Positions 34,913 to 47,781 of a DNA stretch of 64,000 nucleotides are shown here, piece by piece. Origin of the DNA: JANRKB01 sp033763695 (GTDB lineage: Bacteria > Planctomycetota > Phycisphaerae > Phycisphaerales > UBA1924). The notes under the pieces are model-generated. The model saw only the letters and a list, made by a program, of their open reading frames with translations, did no database searches and was not told the DNA's origin. Made by a program: the position numbers and the translations under genes. Every line of letters begins with the position of its first letter. Position 1 is the stretch's first letter. The stretch spans positions 5,423 through 69,422 of the forward strand of contig JANRKB010000056.1 in the NCBI GenBank assembly GCA_033763695.1, given 5' to 3'.

Positions 34913-35008
34913 AGGTAGGGCTAGTGTACCCAAACGCCGCCGGACCCGAGTCCAGCGGTGACTCCGTGTACCGATGTCCGTTCCGCCGCGCTGCATTGAG
35001 AGGTTGCC

Positions 35009-36304
35009 ATGTTTGCAAACTCCCCCTTCGCCCGTCGCACGTCCGACCTTCTGACCACCCTCCGCGACTCGGGGCAATACAAGATCCTGCAGACGATCCG
35101 CGGGCCGATGGACGCCTCGGTGCGCCTCGTGCAGCCCGACGGCAGCGTGCGTGAAGCCCTGTGCTTCTGCTCCAACAACTACCTCGGACTCGCGAACCAC
35201 CCGGAAGTTCTGGCCGCGGGCGAGAAAGCCATCCGCGACTACGGCGGCGGGACCGCATCCGTTCGGTTCATCTGCGGCACATTCTCGCCGCATCACGATC
35301 TGGAAGCCGCCATCGCCCGCTTCATGGGCACCGAAGCCTCGTACTCCTTCGTCTCGTGCTGGAACGCCAACGAGGCGATCTTCCCGACGCTGTGCGAGCC
35401 GGGCGACATCATCATCAGCGATGAACTCAACCACGCGAGCATCATCGACGCGATCCGCCTGGCTGCCGTGATCAAGAAAGGCCTGCTCAAGGGCGTCTAC
35501 AAGAACAACGTGCTCGAAGGCCCGGGCTCGCTGCGCGAGGCACTGGAAAAGGCCCGCGCCAACCCCGACGTGAAGGGCCAGATCTGGGTCGTGACCGACG
35601 GCGTCTTCAGCATGGAAGGCTCCATCGCCGACCTGCCCGCGATGCGGAAGATCTGCGATGAGTTCAACGCGCTGCTTGTGGTTGATGATTCGCACGGGCA
35701 CGGCGTGATGGGAAAGACAGGCCGCGGCACGCATGAGCACTGGAACATGATCGACTCTCTGAGAGACGAAGAGACGGAGAGACGAAGAGACGAAGTGCTG
35801 CAAGCCAAAGGCCACGGCCTGCACGCGTCGCGCGTCGATCTGTTCACCGGCACGCTGGGCAAGGCACTGGGCGGGGCGGCGGGCGGCTTTATCGCCGGGC
35901 CGAAGGCGGCGATCGAACTGATCGTGCAGCGCGGCCGCCCCACGCTGTTCAGCAACGCGCTGCCGGTGAGCGTTGCGTGCTCGGCCAAGACCGCGATCGA
36001 CATCGTGCTGCGCGAGCCGCAGCGGGTGCAGAAACTCCGTGACAACGTTGCGTACGCACGCAAGAAGATCGCCGAGGCGGGCTTTGATGTGCTCAAGTCC
36101 CCCACTGCGATCTGCCCGATCATCGTGCACGACACCGCCAAGGCGATCGCGATGAGCAGGCGTCTGCTTGAACTTGGCGTGTTCGTCATCGGCTTTGGCT
36201 ATCCGGTCGTGCCCGAGGGCCACGCACGCCTGCGCTGCCAGATCTCCGCGGCACACGAGTTTGCGCACATCGATGCGCTCGTCGATGCGCTGAAGAAGCT
36301 GTAA
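35009..36304 (+). CDS. kbl: PLP-dependent alpha-oxoamine synthase (Kbl/BioF family)
   Basis: 431 residues, longer than the roughly 395 of glycine C-acetyltransferase (Kbl). Conserved: NNYLGLANHPEV, TASVRFICGTFSPHHDLEAA, VVTDGVFSMEGSIADLP, VVDDSHGHGVMG (PLP-binding Asp) and TGTLGKALGGAAGGF with the Schiff-base Lys285. These fit Kbl, which joins 2-amino-3-oxobutyrate, CoA and glycine, somewhat better than BioF; without tdh beside it the substrate is not certain. Residues about 246-273 are an insertion; its DNA is four tandem AGACGAAG octamers (35764-35795), a repeat otherwise found between genes. GAGAGG precedes ATG 35009. Confidence 0.9.
   Translation: MFANSPFARRTSDLLTTLRDSGQYKILQTIRGPMDASVRLVQPDGSVREALCFCSNNYLGLANHPEVLAAGEKAIRDYGGGTASVRFICGTFSPHHDLEAAIARFMGTEASYSFVSCWNANEAIFPTLCEPGDIIISDELNHASIIDAIRLAAVIKKGLLKGVYKNNVLEGPGSLREALEKARANPDVKGQIWVVTDGVFSMEGSIADLPAMRKICDEFNALLVVDDSHGHGVMGKTGRGTHEHWNMIDSLRDEETERRRDEVLQAKGHGLHASRVDLFTGTLGKALGGAAGGFIAGPKAAIELIVQRGRPTLFSNALPVSVACSAKTAIDIVLREPQRVQKLRDNVAYARKKIAEAGFDVLKSPTAICPIIVHDTAKAIAMSRRLLELGVFVIGFGYPVVPEGHARLRCQISAAHEFAHIDALVDALKKL
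35764..35795 (+). repeat. Octamer array inside the Kbl/BioF-type gene
   Basis: AGACGAAG, AGACGGAG, AGACGAAG, AGACGAAG: four tandem units, 32 bases, translated as the Arg/Glu-rich DEETERRRDE. The complement CTTCGTCT occurs twice in the array before mraY. Confidence 0.85.
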
Positions 36305-36416
36305 ATCAATCGGATTCTGCAGGCTCTTCACGCCCGGCTCTGGCGCGGACATGGTGCACGCGCGCTCGAAGTCCGCTCTGCGGACCTTGGTGCTTTCGTC
36401 AGGTCGCACACAAGAG

Positions 36417-36448
36417 CATCGAAGTCGCGGCGCGACTTCGATGGCACG
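36417..36448 (+). repeat. REP-like hairpin with GGCACG tail (copy 6)
   Basis: Arms CATCGAAGTCGC and GCGACTTCGATG, then GGCACG. Located between convergent genes. A second GATGGCACGG follows nearby without a hairpin. Confidence 0.8.
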
Positions 36449-36496
36449 CTGGGATCGCACGCTGGGATGGCACGGCGCGATGACGCGCGAAAGGCC

Positions 36497-37499
36497 TCAC
36501 GCCTCGTGGTGCTGCTTCATCCACTCGTACTGGCGGCGCAGGCCGTCGACGAAGTCCGTGTTGGGCTCGTACCCGAGTTCGGCGCGGCTGCGCGTCAGGT
36601 CTGCCCACGTCTTCTCGACATCGCCCGCCTGCATCGGCTGGTGCTCCACCTTGGGCGTCTTGCCGGTCACGGTGCCGACGGCGGCGATGAGGTCTTTGAG
36701 CGAAATGGGCTGCTTGCCGCCGAGGTTCCACACGCGATAGCCGTGCTTGTCGATGGCGTGGTACGCGGCGATGACGCCGCGGACGATGTCATCGATGAAG
36801 GTGTAGTCGCGGCTTGAGGTGCCGTCGCCGAAGACGCGGAGCGTTTCGCCGCGCGACACCTTGGCGAGGAAGGTCTGGATCGCGAGATCGGGGCGTTGGC
36901 GCGGGCCGTAGACGGTGAAGAAGCGGAGCATCGCCGTGGGCATCTTGGTGAGGTGCCAATGCGTGTAGCCCTGCAGTTCGTTGGCTCGCTTGGTGGCGGC
37001 GTAGGGGCTGATGGGCGCGTCGACAGCGTCGGTCTCGGCAAAGGGAACCTTGGTGTTGTTGCCGTAGACGGAAGAACTGCTCGCGAGCACGACGCGTGCG
37101 CAAGCGACCTTGGCGGCGGCCTCGAGGATGACAGCGGTACCTTGCACATTGGTGCGGCTGTACTCGGCGGGGTGCTCGATGCTCGGGCGGACGCCGGCCT
37201 TGGCGGCCAGGTGAATGACGCCGATGGGGCGCTTGCGGGTGAACGCGCGATTCATGGCGGCGGCGTCGGCGACGTCGGCGTCGATGAGCTCAAAGCCGCC
37301 CTGGCCGTGCGGGCCCATTGCGGCGACGGCGCAGGCCTCGTTGATGTTCTTGTGCTTGCGTTCGGGGTCGTAGAAGAGGTCGAAGTTGTCGACGCCGACG
37401 ACGCGATGTCCCTGGGCGATCAGGGCGGTGACCACGTGCGAACCAATGAAACCGGCAGCGCCCGTCACGAGAATCGGCCTTGTATGCACGCGAGAGGCT
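36497..37499 (-). CDS. NAD-dependent nucleotide-sugar epimerase (UDP-glucuronate/UDP-glucose 4-epimerase type)
   Basis: 334 residues. Extended SDR: VTGAAGFIGSHVVTALIAQG binds NAD, FDLFYDPERKHKN and HLAAKAGVRPSIEHPAEY fit the UDP-glucuronate 4-epimerase subgroup, ASSSSVYGNNTKVPFAETD holds the catalytic Ser region, YAATKRANE the Tyr and Lys, and FTVYGPRQRPDLAI the sugar-binding loop. It probably supplies sugars for surface polysaccharide. GTG 37499 has GGAG eight bases upstream; a TTG at 37552 is the upstream alternative. Divergent from glnS with 99 bases between. Confidence 0.88.
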
Positions 37500-37598
37500 C
37501 CGTCGGCTGGGGTTGGCTCGGCGTCCGCGACAAGCGGGCATACAAGACACAACCGGGAACAACCCTACGCCGTCGGTGCGCGCTCTACCATCGGGTCT

Positions 37599-39413
<1,815 letters not shown>

Positions 39414-39443
39414 TCCTCAGAACTCCTCATGGACTTGACTGTG

Positions 39444-39461
39444 TTTAGTCGATAGACTAAA
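39444..39461. promoter_or_regulatory. Perfect AT-rich palindrome before the AAA ATPase gene
   Basis: TTTAGTC - GATA - GACTAAA, seven perfect pairs, A+T-rich in a GC-rich setting and 30 bases before the ATPase start. It also lies 31 bases after the glnS stop. An operator is the better fit, though it could also act as a terminator stem. Confidence 0.6.
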
Positions 39462-39490
39462 TAAAGCATCAGGACGCAGGAGATGTGCCG

Positions 39491-40702
39491 ATGGTGGTGA
39501 CCAGAGGTTTTCCAAACCCATTTCGGCCGGGCGCGGGGCATATGCCGCCGTATCTGGCGGGACGGACTCGGGAACGCGACGAGTTTGAGCGGCTATTGGA
39601 TCAAGCCCCGATCCTGCAGAATGTCGTGCTGACGGGGCTTCGGGGCGTTGGGAAGACCGTCTTGCTTGAGACCTTCAAGCCGCTCGCCACCGGCAGGGAC
39701 TGGCTGTGGGTCGGGACGGATCTGTCGGAGTCGGCGAGCGTCACCGAAGAAAGCCTTGCGCTGCGGCTTATCACGGACCTCGCGGTGGTGACTGCGGGAA
39801 TCACGATCGCGGAGATCGAGCAGCCTTCGTTCGGATTCGCGCGGCCTGCTGGCGCGGTGCCGATGCGACTGGACTTCGCCGCGTTGCGGAGCATCTACGA
39901 CGACACGCCCGGGTTGGTGTCGGACAAACTCAAGGCGGTGCTGGAGACCGCTCACGAAGCGGTGGTGGCGGACGGGTATCGCGGCGTCGTGTTCGCGTAC
40001 GACGAAGCGCAGAATCTTGCTGACCACGCGGAGGATCGGCAGTATCCACTCTCACTGCTTCTGGATGTCTTTCAGTCGATCCAGAAAAAGGGCGTGGCGT
40101 TCATGTTGGTGCTGACGGGGCTGCCGACGCTGTTTCCGAAACTGGTCGAAGCGCGGACGTTCGCGGAGCGGATGTTCCGCATTATCACGCTTGATCGCCT
40201 GAATGAGACGGACAGTCGTGCGGCTGTGGAGACACCGATCGCGCAGTCGCCGCGCCGATTTTCGCCGGTGTCGGTGGATGAGATCGTGAAGATGTCGGGG
40301 GGCTATCCATACTTCATCCAGTTCATCTGCCGCGAGGTGTACGACATCTGGATCCAGCAGGCGTCGAGCGGGCGTCGGCTGGCGGTGCCGATCGTGGAGA
40401 TCCATCGCAAACTGGACACCGACTTCTTTGCAGGTCGCTGGTCGCGGATCACCGACCGTCAGCGAGAGCTGCTCATCGTCATCGCGCACTTGGATTCCGC
40501 CGAGGATGAGTTCACGGTGCAGGAGATTGTGGAGCGGTCCAAGGACGCCGATGTCGTGAGCAAACCCTTTGGAAGCAGTCATGTGAACCAGATACTGACT
40601 TCGCTGAGCGAAGCCGGGCTGATCTACAAGAATCGGCACGGTAGATACTCGTTGGCGGTGCCGCTGCTCAACCAGTTCATCTTGAGGCAGTTGCAGGGAT
40701 AA
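39491..40702 (+). CDS. AAA-family ATPase (Orc1/Cdc6-like or archaeal-type ATPase fold)
   Basis: 403 residues. A YLAGRTRERDEFERLLD lead-in is followed by Walker A LTGLRGVGKTVLLETF (about 45-60) and Walker B VVFAYDEAQNL. A sensor-like LVLTGLPTLFPKL and a C-terminal winged-helix-like region (ITDRQRELLIVIAHLDS ... LTSLSEAGLIYKNRHGRYSL) complete it. The design resembles stand-alone ATPases of the Orc/STAND group often tied to mobile or defence elements. AGGAG precedes ATG 39491; GTG 39485 is also in frame. No partner gene is adjacent. Operator-like palindrome upstream. Confidence 0.8.
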   Translation: MVVTRGFPNPFRPGAGHMPPYLAGRTRERDEFERLLDQAPILQNVVLTGLRGVGKTVLLETFKPLATGRDWLWVGTDLSESASVTEESLALRLITDLAVVTAGITIAEIEQPSFGFARPAGAVPMRLDFAALRSIYDDTPGLVSDKLKAVLETAHEAVVADGYRGVVFAYDEAQNLADHAEDRQYPLSLLLDVFQSIQKKGVAFMLVLTGLPTLFPKLVEARTFAERMFRIITLDRLNETDSRAAVETPIAQSPRRFSPVSVDEIVKMSGGYPYFIQFICREVYDIWIQQASSGRRLAVPIVEIHRKLDTDFFAGRWSRITDRQRELLIVIAHLDSAEDEFTVQEIVERSKDADVVSKPFGSSHVNQILTSLSEAGLIYKNRHGRYSLAVPLLNQFILRQLQG

Positions 40703-40718
40703 AGCGATCGAGAGTCGG

Positions 40719-40765
40719 GTGCGAAGAAGGCACTAAGGCATGAGGCACGCGGCATCGAGGCGATG
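40719..40765 (+). repeat. GAAGAAGGCA lead-in with loose GGCAYNN heptads
   Basis: GAAGAAGGCACTAAGGCATG, then AGGCACGCGGCATCGAGG. Same organisation as the gaps at 3865, 25727 and 29214. Confidence 0.6.
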
Positions 40766-40849
40766 CAGCGAGAAACAGCACCGCACGGTGATTGACCGCG
40801 GTGTGTGGTCCTGTGACATCCAGTTCCCGCCTGCATCGAAATCGACACC

Positions 40850-41740
40850 ATGAGCACACTTCGCCACACCGCGCGCCGAAGCAAAGCATGGATCGCAGGC
40901 GGCGTGCTGGCTGGTGTCGCGGGCCTTGCAGCGCTGGTGTTTGGCGGGTGCCAGATGCCCGGGCCGAAGGCGACGCCGGAGCAGATCGGCGCGCTCCCGC
41001 GGGCGATGCTCGATGAGCGCGTCGGCGTGCCGCGGGTGTCGTATCTGCATGCCGCGCCCAAAGGCGTTGATGCGACGACGGCGGATGAACTGCCGCGGGT
41101 GATCTACATCCACGGCACACCGGGCGACGCAACGGGGTGGGCGGACTTCCTGGTCGAGCCGATCGCCGGGCTGCACGCGGACAGCGTTGATCGCGCGGGG
41201 TTTGGCAGGTCGCTCCCCAGCCGAGAGGAAACGAGCTTTCAGATGCAGGCCGCGGCGATCGCGCCGCTGCTGGTTGAGCGCGGCGGGCAGTGGCCGATCG
41301 TGGTCGGACACTCGCTCGGCGGGCCGATCGCGGCGCGACTGGCGGCAGACAGCCCCGGCAAGGTGCGGGCACTCGTCATCGTCGCGGGCTCGCTCGACCC
41401 CGCGATGGAGACTGGCTCGTTCTGGCAGAGCGTCGGCACCAGCGGCGTGGTGCGTGCGATCATGCCGCGGGCGCTCGATCACTCGATGGGCGAACTCGAC
41501 GCGGCCAAGCGCGAGACCACGCTGCTGCGGCCGCTGCTGGCGAGCATCACCTGCCCGATCATCGTGATCCACGGCACGGCGGACGACCTCGTGCCCTATG
41601 CCAACGTTGACTACATCGCGCGTGAGTGTGTGAATGCGCAGCGCGTCGAAGTCGTCACCCTGAAGGATCAGAATCACTTCATCCCGTGGGAACGGCCTGA
41701 TGTGATTCGTGCCACGGTCGAGAAGCTGCGCGATGAGTAG
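40850..41740 (+). CDS. Alpha/beta-hydrolase, putative lipoprotein
   Basis: 296 residues. The N-terminus is a membrane segment ending AALVFGGC, which fits a lipobox, so the enzyme may be a lipoprotein. The hydrolase core has RVIYIHGTPGDATGWADFLV (oxyanion region), VDRAGFGRSLPS, the nucleophile in VVGHSLGGPIA, the acid in HGTADDLVPYANV and the His in LKDQNHFIPWERP. The triad is complete. The substrate cannot be predicted. An intrinsic terminator lies between it and the convergent peptidase gene. Confidence 0.85.
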   Translation: MSTLRHTARRSKAWIAGGVLAGVAGLAALVFGGCQMPGPKATPEQIGALPRAMLDERVGVPRVSYLHAAPKGVDATTADELPRVIYIHGTPGDATGWADFLVEPIAGLHADSVDRAGFGRSLPSREETSFQMQAAAIAPLLVERGGQWPIVVGHSLGGPIAARLAADSPGKVRALVIVAGSLDPAMETGSFWQSVGTSGVVRAIMPRALDHSMGELDAAKRETTLLRPLLASITCPIIVIHGTADDLVPYANVDYIARECVNAQRVEVVTLKDQNHFIPWERPDVIRATVEKLRDE

Positions 41741-41758
41741 TAAGGCTCGCGTGCCTTG

Positions 41759-41793
41759 CATCGAAGTCGGAGGAACCGACTTCGATGGCACGG
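41759..41793 (+). repeat. REP-like hairpin with GGCACG tail (copy 7)
   Basis: Arms CATCGAAGTCGG and CCGACTTCGATG, then GGCACGG. GTGCC just outside the left arm could pair with GGCAC of the tail, extending the stem. Confidence 0.8.
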
Positions 41794-41828
41794 TGGCACA
41801 CGACCGACACGCGATCACAATCGCAATG

Positions 41829-41857
41829 AAAACCGCGGGGCAGAACCCCGCGGCTTT
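41829..41857. terminator. Bidirectional intrinsic terminator
   Basis: CCGCGGGG - CAGAA - CCCCGCGG with AAAA on the left and CTTTC on the right, between convergent hydrolase and peptidase genes. Confidence 0.85.
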
Positions 41858-41901
41858 CGTAAGAGGCAAGCTCTCATTCTCGCTCGCATCGAGCGACGCG
41901 A

Positions 41902-44151
<2,250 letters not shown>

Positions 44152-44678
44152 GACAGGGTTCTCCATGGCCGAGTGCAGAACGACTCGGCAAGCAGGAACA
44201 TGATAAGACCAGAGGCGAAGACGCCGCGAACGCGAGGGAACAGCCCCGGAGCGAATGCCCGGGAGACACGAGAAAGGGTTAGACCCGCGGTGGTGCCGCG
44301 AGTTCCGACGTTGACGATGCACCGCAAACCAGATCGAGCGGTGGACAATCGGATGCGAACCGCTGGGGCCGTCGTGGATACCGATCTTCTTCCGAATCCC
44401 GCACTGGCATGAGCCAGCGTCCCGCTGCGCGCGTGCCGTGGGTTTCAGCGGATGGTCGAAACCAGCCGCACCGCTGCGCGGTGCAGGGTGCGGGGCGGGC
44501 CGCGTTCGAGGGGTGCGGCTGCGCCGCGACCCCTCGCTATTCACCTGCACGGCTTCGCCGTGCGAGGAAACGCAGTTGATCACGACGCAACATCGCGGAG
44601 ACACAATCAAAGTGCACTTTGTCGCCGAGCGTCGTGGGACTTCCCGTCACCGCGAGGCGTTGCGGCAGCGCGCGTCCA
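44152..44678. other. Non-coding gap holding repeat copy B
   Basis: 527 bases between minus-strand genes. The only clear content is the three-hairpin element at 44464-44585. The promoter of the peptidase gene should lie near 44160-44300, but no consensus stands out. Confidence 0.6.
44464..44585 (+). repeat. Three-hairpin GC-rich element (copy B)
   Basis: Same three stems as copy A at 32901-33020, including CCGCACCGCTGCGCGGTGC and TGCACGGCTTCGCCGTGC. Differences between the copies fall in loops or as compensating pairs in the middle stem. Confidence 0.8.
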
Positions 44679-46328
44679 TCACGTCAGACCAATCACCAGC
44701 AACTGGATACAGACGATCCGCAGCAGCATCGTGAGGGGATAGACGGTCGAGTAGGCCGTGCCGGGGGCCTCGGACTGGGTGATGCTGTTGGCGAAGGCCA
44801 GCGCGGGTGGGTCGGTCATGCCGCCGGCGAGCACGCCGAAGAGCGTCGACTGGTCGAGGCGGAAGAAGAGGCGGGCCGCGAGGGCGACCACGAGCAGCGG
44901 CACGATCGTGACGGCGGTGCCCAGCAGGAACCACGTGAGGCCGCTGGTTGTGGGTGCGGCATCGACAAACGTCGGGCCCGACGACACGCCGACGCACGCA
45001 AGGAAGATCGCGATGCCGATCTCGCGCAGCACGAAGTTCGCGCTCAGCGGCAGATAGCACACCATCGGCCCGATGCGCCCGATGCGCGACAAGAGGATCG
45101 CGACGACGAGCGGCCCGCCCGCGAGGCCGAGCTTCACCGTGCCGGGCAGACCCGGCAGCGCGATGGGAATGCTGCCCAGCGCAACGCCCGCGGCGATGCC
45201 GACGAAGAGCGGCACAAGATGGGAATGGTCGAGCGAGCGGGCCGAATCGCCGAGCAGTGCCGCCAGCTCGCGCAGGCCTTCCTCCGGCCCGACCGCGAGC
45301 ACCGAATCGGCGAAGTTGAAGCGGAAGTCCGGGCTGGGCGCGAGTTCAACGCCTGCGCGGCTCACCCGCGAGATCGTCACGCCGAGGCGGTTCGTCAGAT
45401 CAAGCTCGCGGATCGATTGCCCCAGCGCAGAACGCTTCGTCACCACCAGACGCTTGGACGTGACGTTCGACGGCACGGCGTGCAGGTCGGTGTCGCTCTC
45501 GCGACCGAGAAAGAGCCTCGCCTCTTCGAGCCGACTGGGTGGACCGACGACGAGCAGCACGTCGCCGAGAGCGAGGCGCGTGTGTGCCGTCGGCACGCCG
45601 ACGACGCCGCGCGAAAGGCGACGCGTGACAACAAGGCCGGATTCGGCGAGCAGGTGGAGCTTGCGGAGTTCGATGCCGTCGAGATTGGCGTTGGTGATCT
45701 CGATGTTGGCGCGGCCGAGTTTCTCGGCGGCGGGTGCGGCGACGGGTGCGGCGTTGCCCGCGAGGCGCGACAGACCCACGCGTGCGGCAAGCATCGCGAG
45801 AATCGTGCCCACGACGCCCATCGGATACGCGAGCGCGTACCCGGCGGTGGAGAGCGTCGCGTCGATCGCGTGCCCGCGATCGGCGAGCATCGCCTGAGCC
45901 GCGGCGAGGCTGGGTGTGTTGGTGGTCGCGCCCGCGAGGACGCCGACGATCACGCCGGGCTTGAGACCAATCGCATTGCCGAGGAGCGCGACGAGGAGCG
46001 TGCCGAGGATGACTCCGGATGCGGCGAGGGCGTTGAGTCGCAGGCCGCTGCGACGCAGCGACGCGAAGAAGCCGGGGCCGATTTGCAGGCCGATGCTGAA
46101 GACGAACAGAATCAGCCCCGCGTCGCGGAGAAAGTGGAGCACTTCGACTTCGAGCGGGATCCGGAGTGCGCCCGCGATGAGGCCGGTGAAGAGCACGCCA
46201 GCAACGCCGAGCCCGATGCCGCGGAAGCGCAGCGCGCCCAGGCCGAGCCCGGCGGCGATCACGACGCTGATCGCGAGCATCGTGCCCGCGACGGTCGGCT
46301 GCTCAAAGAGTGCGGCGAACCACGACAT
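44679..46328 (-). CDS. AspT/YidE/YbjL-family membrane transporter with two TrkA-C domains
   Basis: 549 residues. Two five-helix halves (about 15-190 and 375-549), each containing the duplicated GATTNTPSLAAAQ / GGMTDPPALAFAN motif of aspartate:alanine exchanger-type proteins. Between them lie two TrkA-C ligand-binding domains (about 205-370; IEITNANLDGIELRKLHL and GVTISRVSRAGVELAPSP). Transport of an anion or amino acid by exchange is expected from AspT; the real substrate is unknown. I start at MSWFAALFEQ (ATG 46328), the family N-terminus; in-frame starts at 46382 and 46391 also exist, none with a clear Shine-Dalgarno. Confidence 0.88.
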   Translation of the reverse strand: MSWFAALFEQPTVAGTMLAISVVIAAGLGLGALRFRGIGLGVAGVLFTGLIAGALRIPLEVEVLHFLRDAGLILFVFSIGLQIGPGFFASLRRSGLRLNALAASGVILGTLLVALLGNAIGLKPGVIVGVLAGATTNTPSLAAAQAMLADRGHAIDATLSTAGYALAYPMGVVGTILAMLAARVGLSRLAGNAAPVAAPAAEKLGRANIEITNANLDGIELRKLHLLAESGLVVTRRLSRGVVGVPTAHTRLALGDVLLVVGPPSRLEEARLFLGRESDTDLHAVPSNVTSKRLVVTKRSALGQSIRELDLTNRLGVTISRVSRAGVELAPSPDFRFNFADSVLAVGPEEGLRELAALLGDSARSLDHSHLVPLFVGIAAGVALGSIPIALPGLPGTVKLGLAGGPLVVAILLSRIGRIGPMVCYLPLSANFVLREIGIAIFLACVGVSSGPTFVDAAPTTSGLTWFLLGTAVTIVPLLVVALAARLFFRLDQSTLFGVLAGGMTDPPALAFANSITQSEAPGTAYSTVYPLTMLLRIVCIQLLVIGLT

Positions 46329-46412
46329 CAAGAGACTGTAGTCGCTGGAATCGAAAAGTCTGAACGTGTTCACCCGCGTCATCACGATCACGCGATGAAA
46401 CAGCCGCGCAAG

Positions 46413-47036
46413 TTACGCGAACAGCTCACCCACCCGCGGATCGGCGCGAAGCGTCTGGATCGCGCCGTGAAGACGCGATTTGACCGTGCCAATAGGCACA
46501 TCCAGTGCCGCGGCGATCTCGCCCAGGCTCATGTCATCCACAAATCGCAACAGCACCACTTCGCGCTGGCCCTCAGGCAGCGCCTTCACGGCCTCCTCGA
46601 TCGGCGAGGTGCCGATGCGGGCGACCACGTCCGGCGGCGCGGGTTCACGCGATGCGCCGGCCGCAGACTCCATCGTGTCGTCGGAAGCGAGGCGGAGGCG
46701 CTTCCGCCCGCCCGTGGCCGCGAGATTCTTGATCGCCGGATAGAGGAAGGTCGTGAGCTTGCTGGTGAGTTTCAGCGTGGGCAAGCGCCTAACGAAATAG
46801 GCCCACGTCTCCTGGAACACATCGAGAGCCGCGGCTTCATCGTTGGTAAAGCGGAGGCACATGCGCCCGACCCACGCCTGATGCCGCGCGTAGAGCGCGT
46901 CGAAGCACTGGGTGTCGCCCCGAGCGGCCAGATAGACCAACTCCGCGTCGGTGCGCGGGTCGGATTCGGGCGGGCCGGAGTGAAATCGAAAGAGGCTGTC
47001 GGACACGCCGGACATGTTCGCAGATTGTTCCACCAT
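46413..47036 (-). CDS. ECF-type RNA polymerase sigma factor
   Basis: 207 residues. Region 2 is seen in DAELVYLAARGDTQCFDALY and FTNDEAAALDVFQETWAYFV, region 4 in ALPEGQREVVLLRFVDDMSL followed by GEIAAALDVPIGTVKSRLHG. A short linker carries KRLRLASDDTMESAAG. It lies between a DUF2231-like membrane protein (upstream, 38 bases) and the AspT-like transporter (downstream) on the same strand; the membrane protein could be its regulator, but no anti-sigma motif is seen in it. GTG 47042 and ATG 47015 are alternative starts. Confidence 0.9.
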   Translation of the reverse strand: MVEQSANMSGVSDSLFRFHSGPPESDPRTDAELVYLAARGDTQCFDALYARHQAWVGRMCLRFTNDEAAALDVFQETWAYFVRRLPTLKLTSKLTTFLYPAIKNLAATGGRKRLRLASDDTMESAAGASREPAPPDVVARIGTSPIEEAVKALPEGQREVVLLRFVDDMSLGEIAAALDVPIGTVKSRLHGAIQTLRADPRVGELFA

Positions 47037-47073
47037 CTGCACGCCCGCGTTGCAGAGCCTCGCCGAACATCAT

Positions 47074-47634
47074 TCAGTCGTCGTCGTGCGACTTTGCTGG
47101 ACCACCCATTGGCGGCGCGGCGGCAGCGGCCGGAGTCGCACCCGCGGCAATCGGGGCGCGGACCCCGAACTCATGGACCAAGCGACCGCCCTCGTGGGCC
47201 GCGTTCGCCACGACGAGCGCAGGAGCGGCGACGACGAGCAGCAGCACGCCGCAGGTGATCACGTGCACGGCGGGGCGCGGCGGCGTGGTCGATCGCGCGG
47301 CGACGACGGCGACCACAACGCTGACGGCCGCGGCTCCGATGGCGAGATTGCGGGCGAGTTCCGCGCCTTCTTCATGCCGCTCCAGCACGGCCTTGGCCGC
47401 GCTGACCGACTCGGCGGCGTCCTCGGCCGCACTGCCGGTGGCGGTGGCGAGCAGCGCCGACGCAGCGCCCAAGGTCATCAGCGTCGCCGCAACGCCGATC
47501 AGGCCAGCCGCGCGGCGTCGCCATGCGAGCGCCGCCAGCACGAACAGCGGCGCGACAAGCAGCAGCGCGATCGGAAAGTGAACCACAAGCGGATGCATTG
47601 CATTCCATGCGGGCAGAGGCGGGAAGATGTTCAT
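47074..47634 (-). CDS. DUF2231-like membrane protein
   Basis: 186 residues. Four hydrophobic segments with the family opening MHPLVVHFPIALLLVAPLFV at about 13, then ATGSAAEDAAESVSAAKAVL ... RHEEGAELARNLAIG, and a C-terminal Ala/Pro-rich tail ending SHDDD. DUF2231 proteins are predicted membrane proteins with conserved His and no known function. The frame reaches 48447 as antisense of recO, so ATG 47634 is used. Probably the first gene of a unit with the sigma factor gene. Confidence 0.75.
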   Translation of the reverse strand: MNIFPPLPAWNAMHPLVVHFPIALLLVAPLFVLAALAWRRRAAGLIGVAATLMTLGAASALLATATGSAAEDAAESVSAAKAVLERHEEGAELARNLAIGAAAVSVVVAVVAARSTTPPRPAVHVITCGVLLLVVAAPALVVANAAHEGGRLVHEFGVRAPIAAGATPAAAAAPPMGGPAKSHDDD

Positions 47635-47781
47635 GGCAGGTATCCACAGCGGCTTTGCCACCACGCATGCCGCTGCACATTCTTCGTGCGGCATGACGGG
47701 GAATTGCCACTTTTGGCCGCGATTGCCGCAGATGAGAGTGAGTCGCGTTCGCAACGGCGGCGTGGCTCCTAACCTCGACGC

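Noticed and set aside
44619..47258. 879-codon plus-strand open frame
   Set aside because: It lies antisense to the transporter and sigma factor genes, is rich in Arg, Glu, His and Gly and shows no domain; a high-GC shadow.
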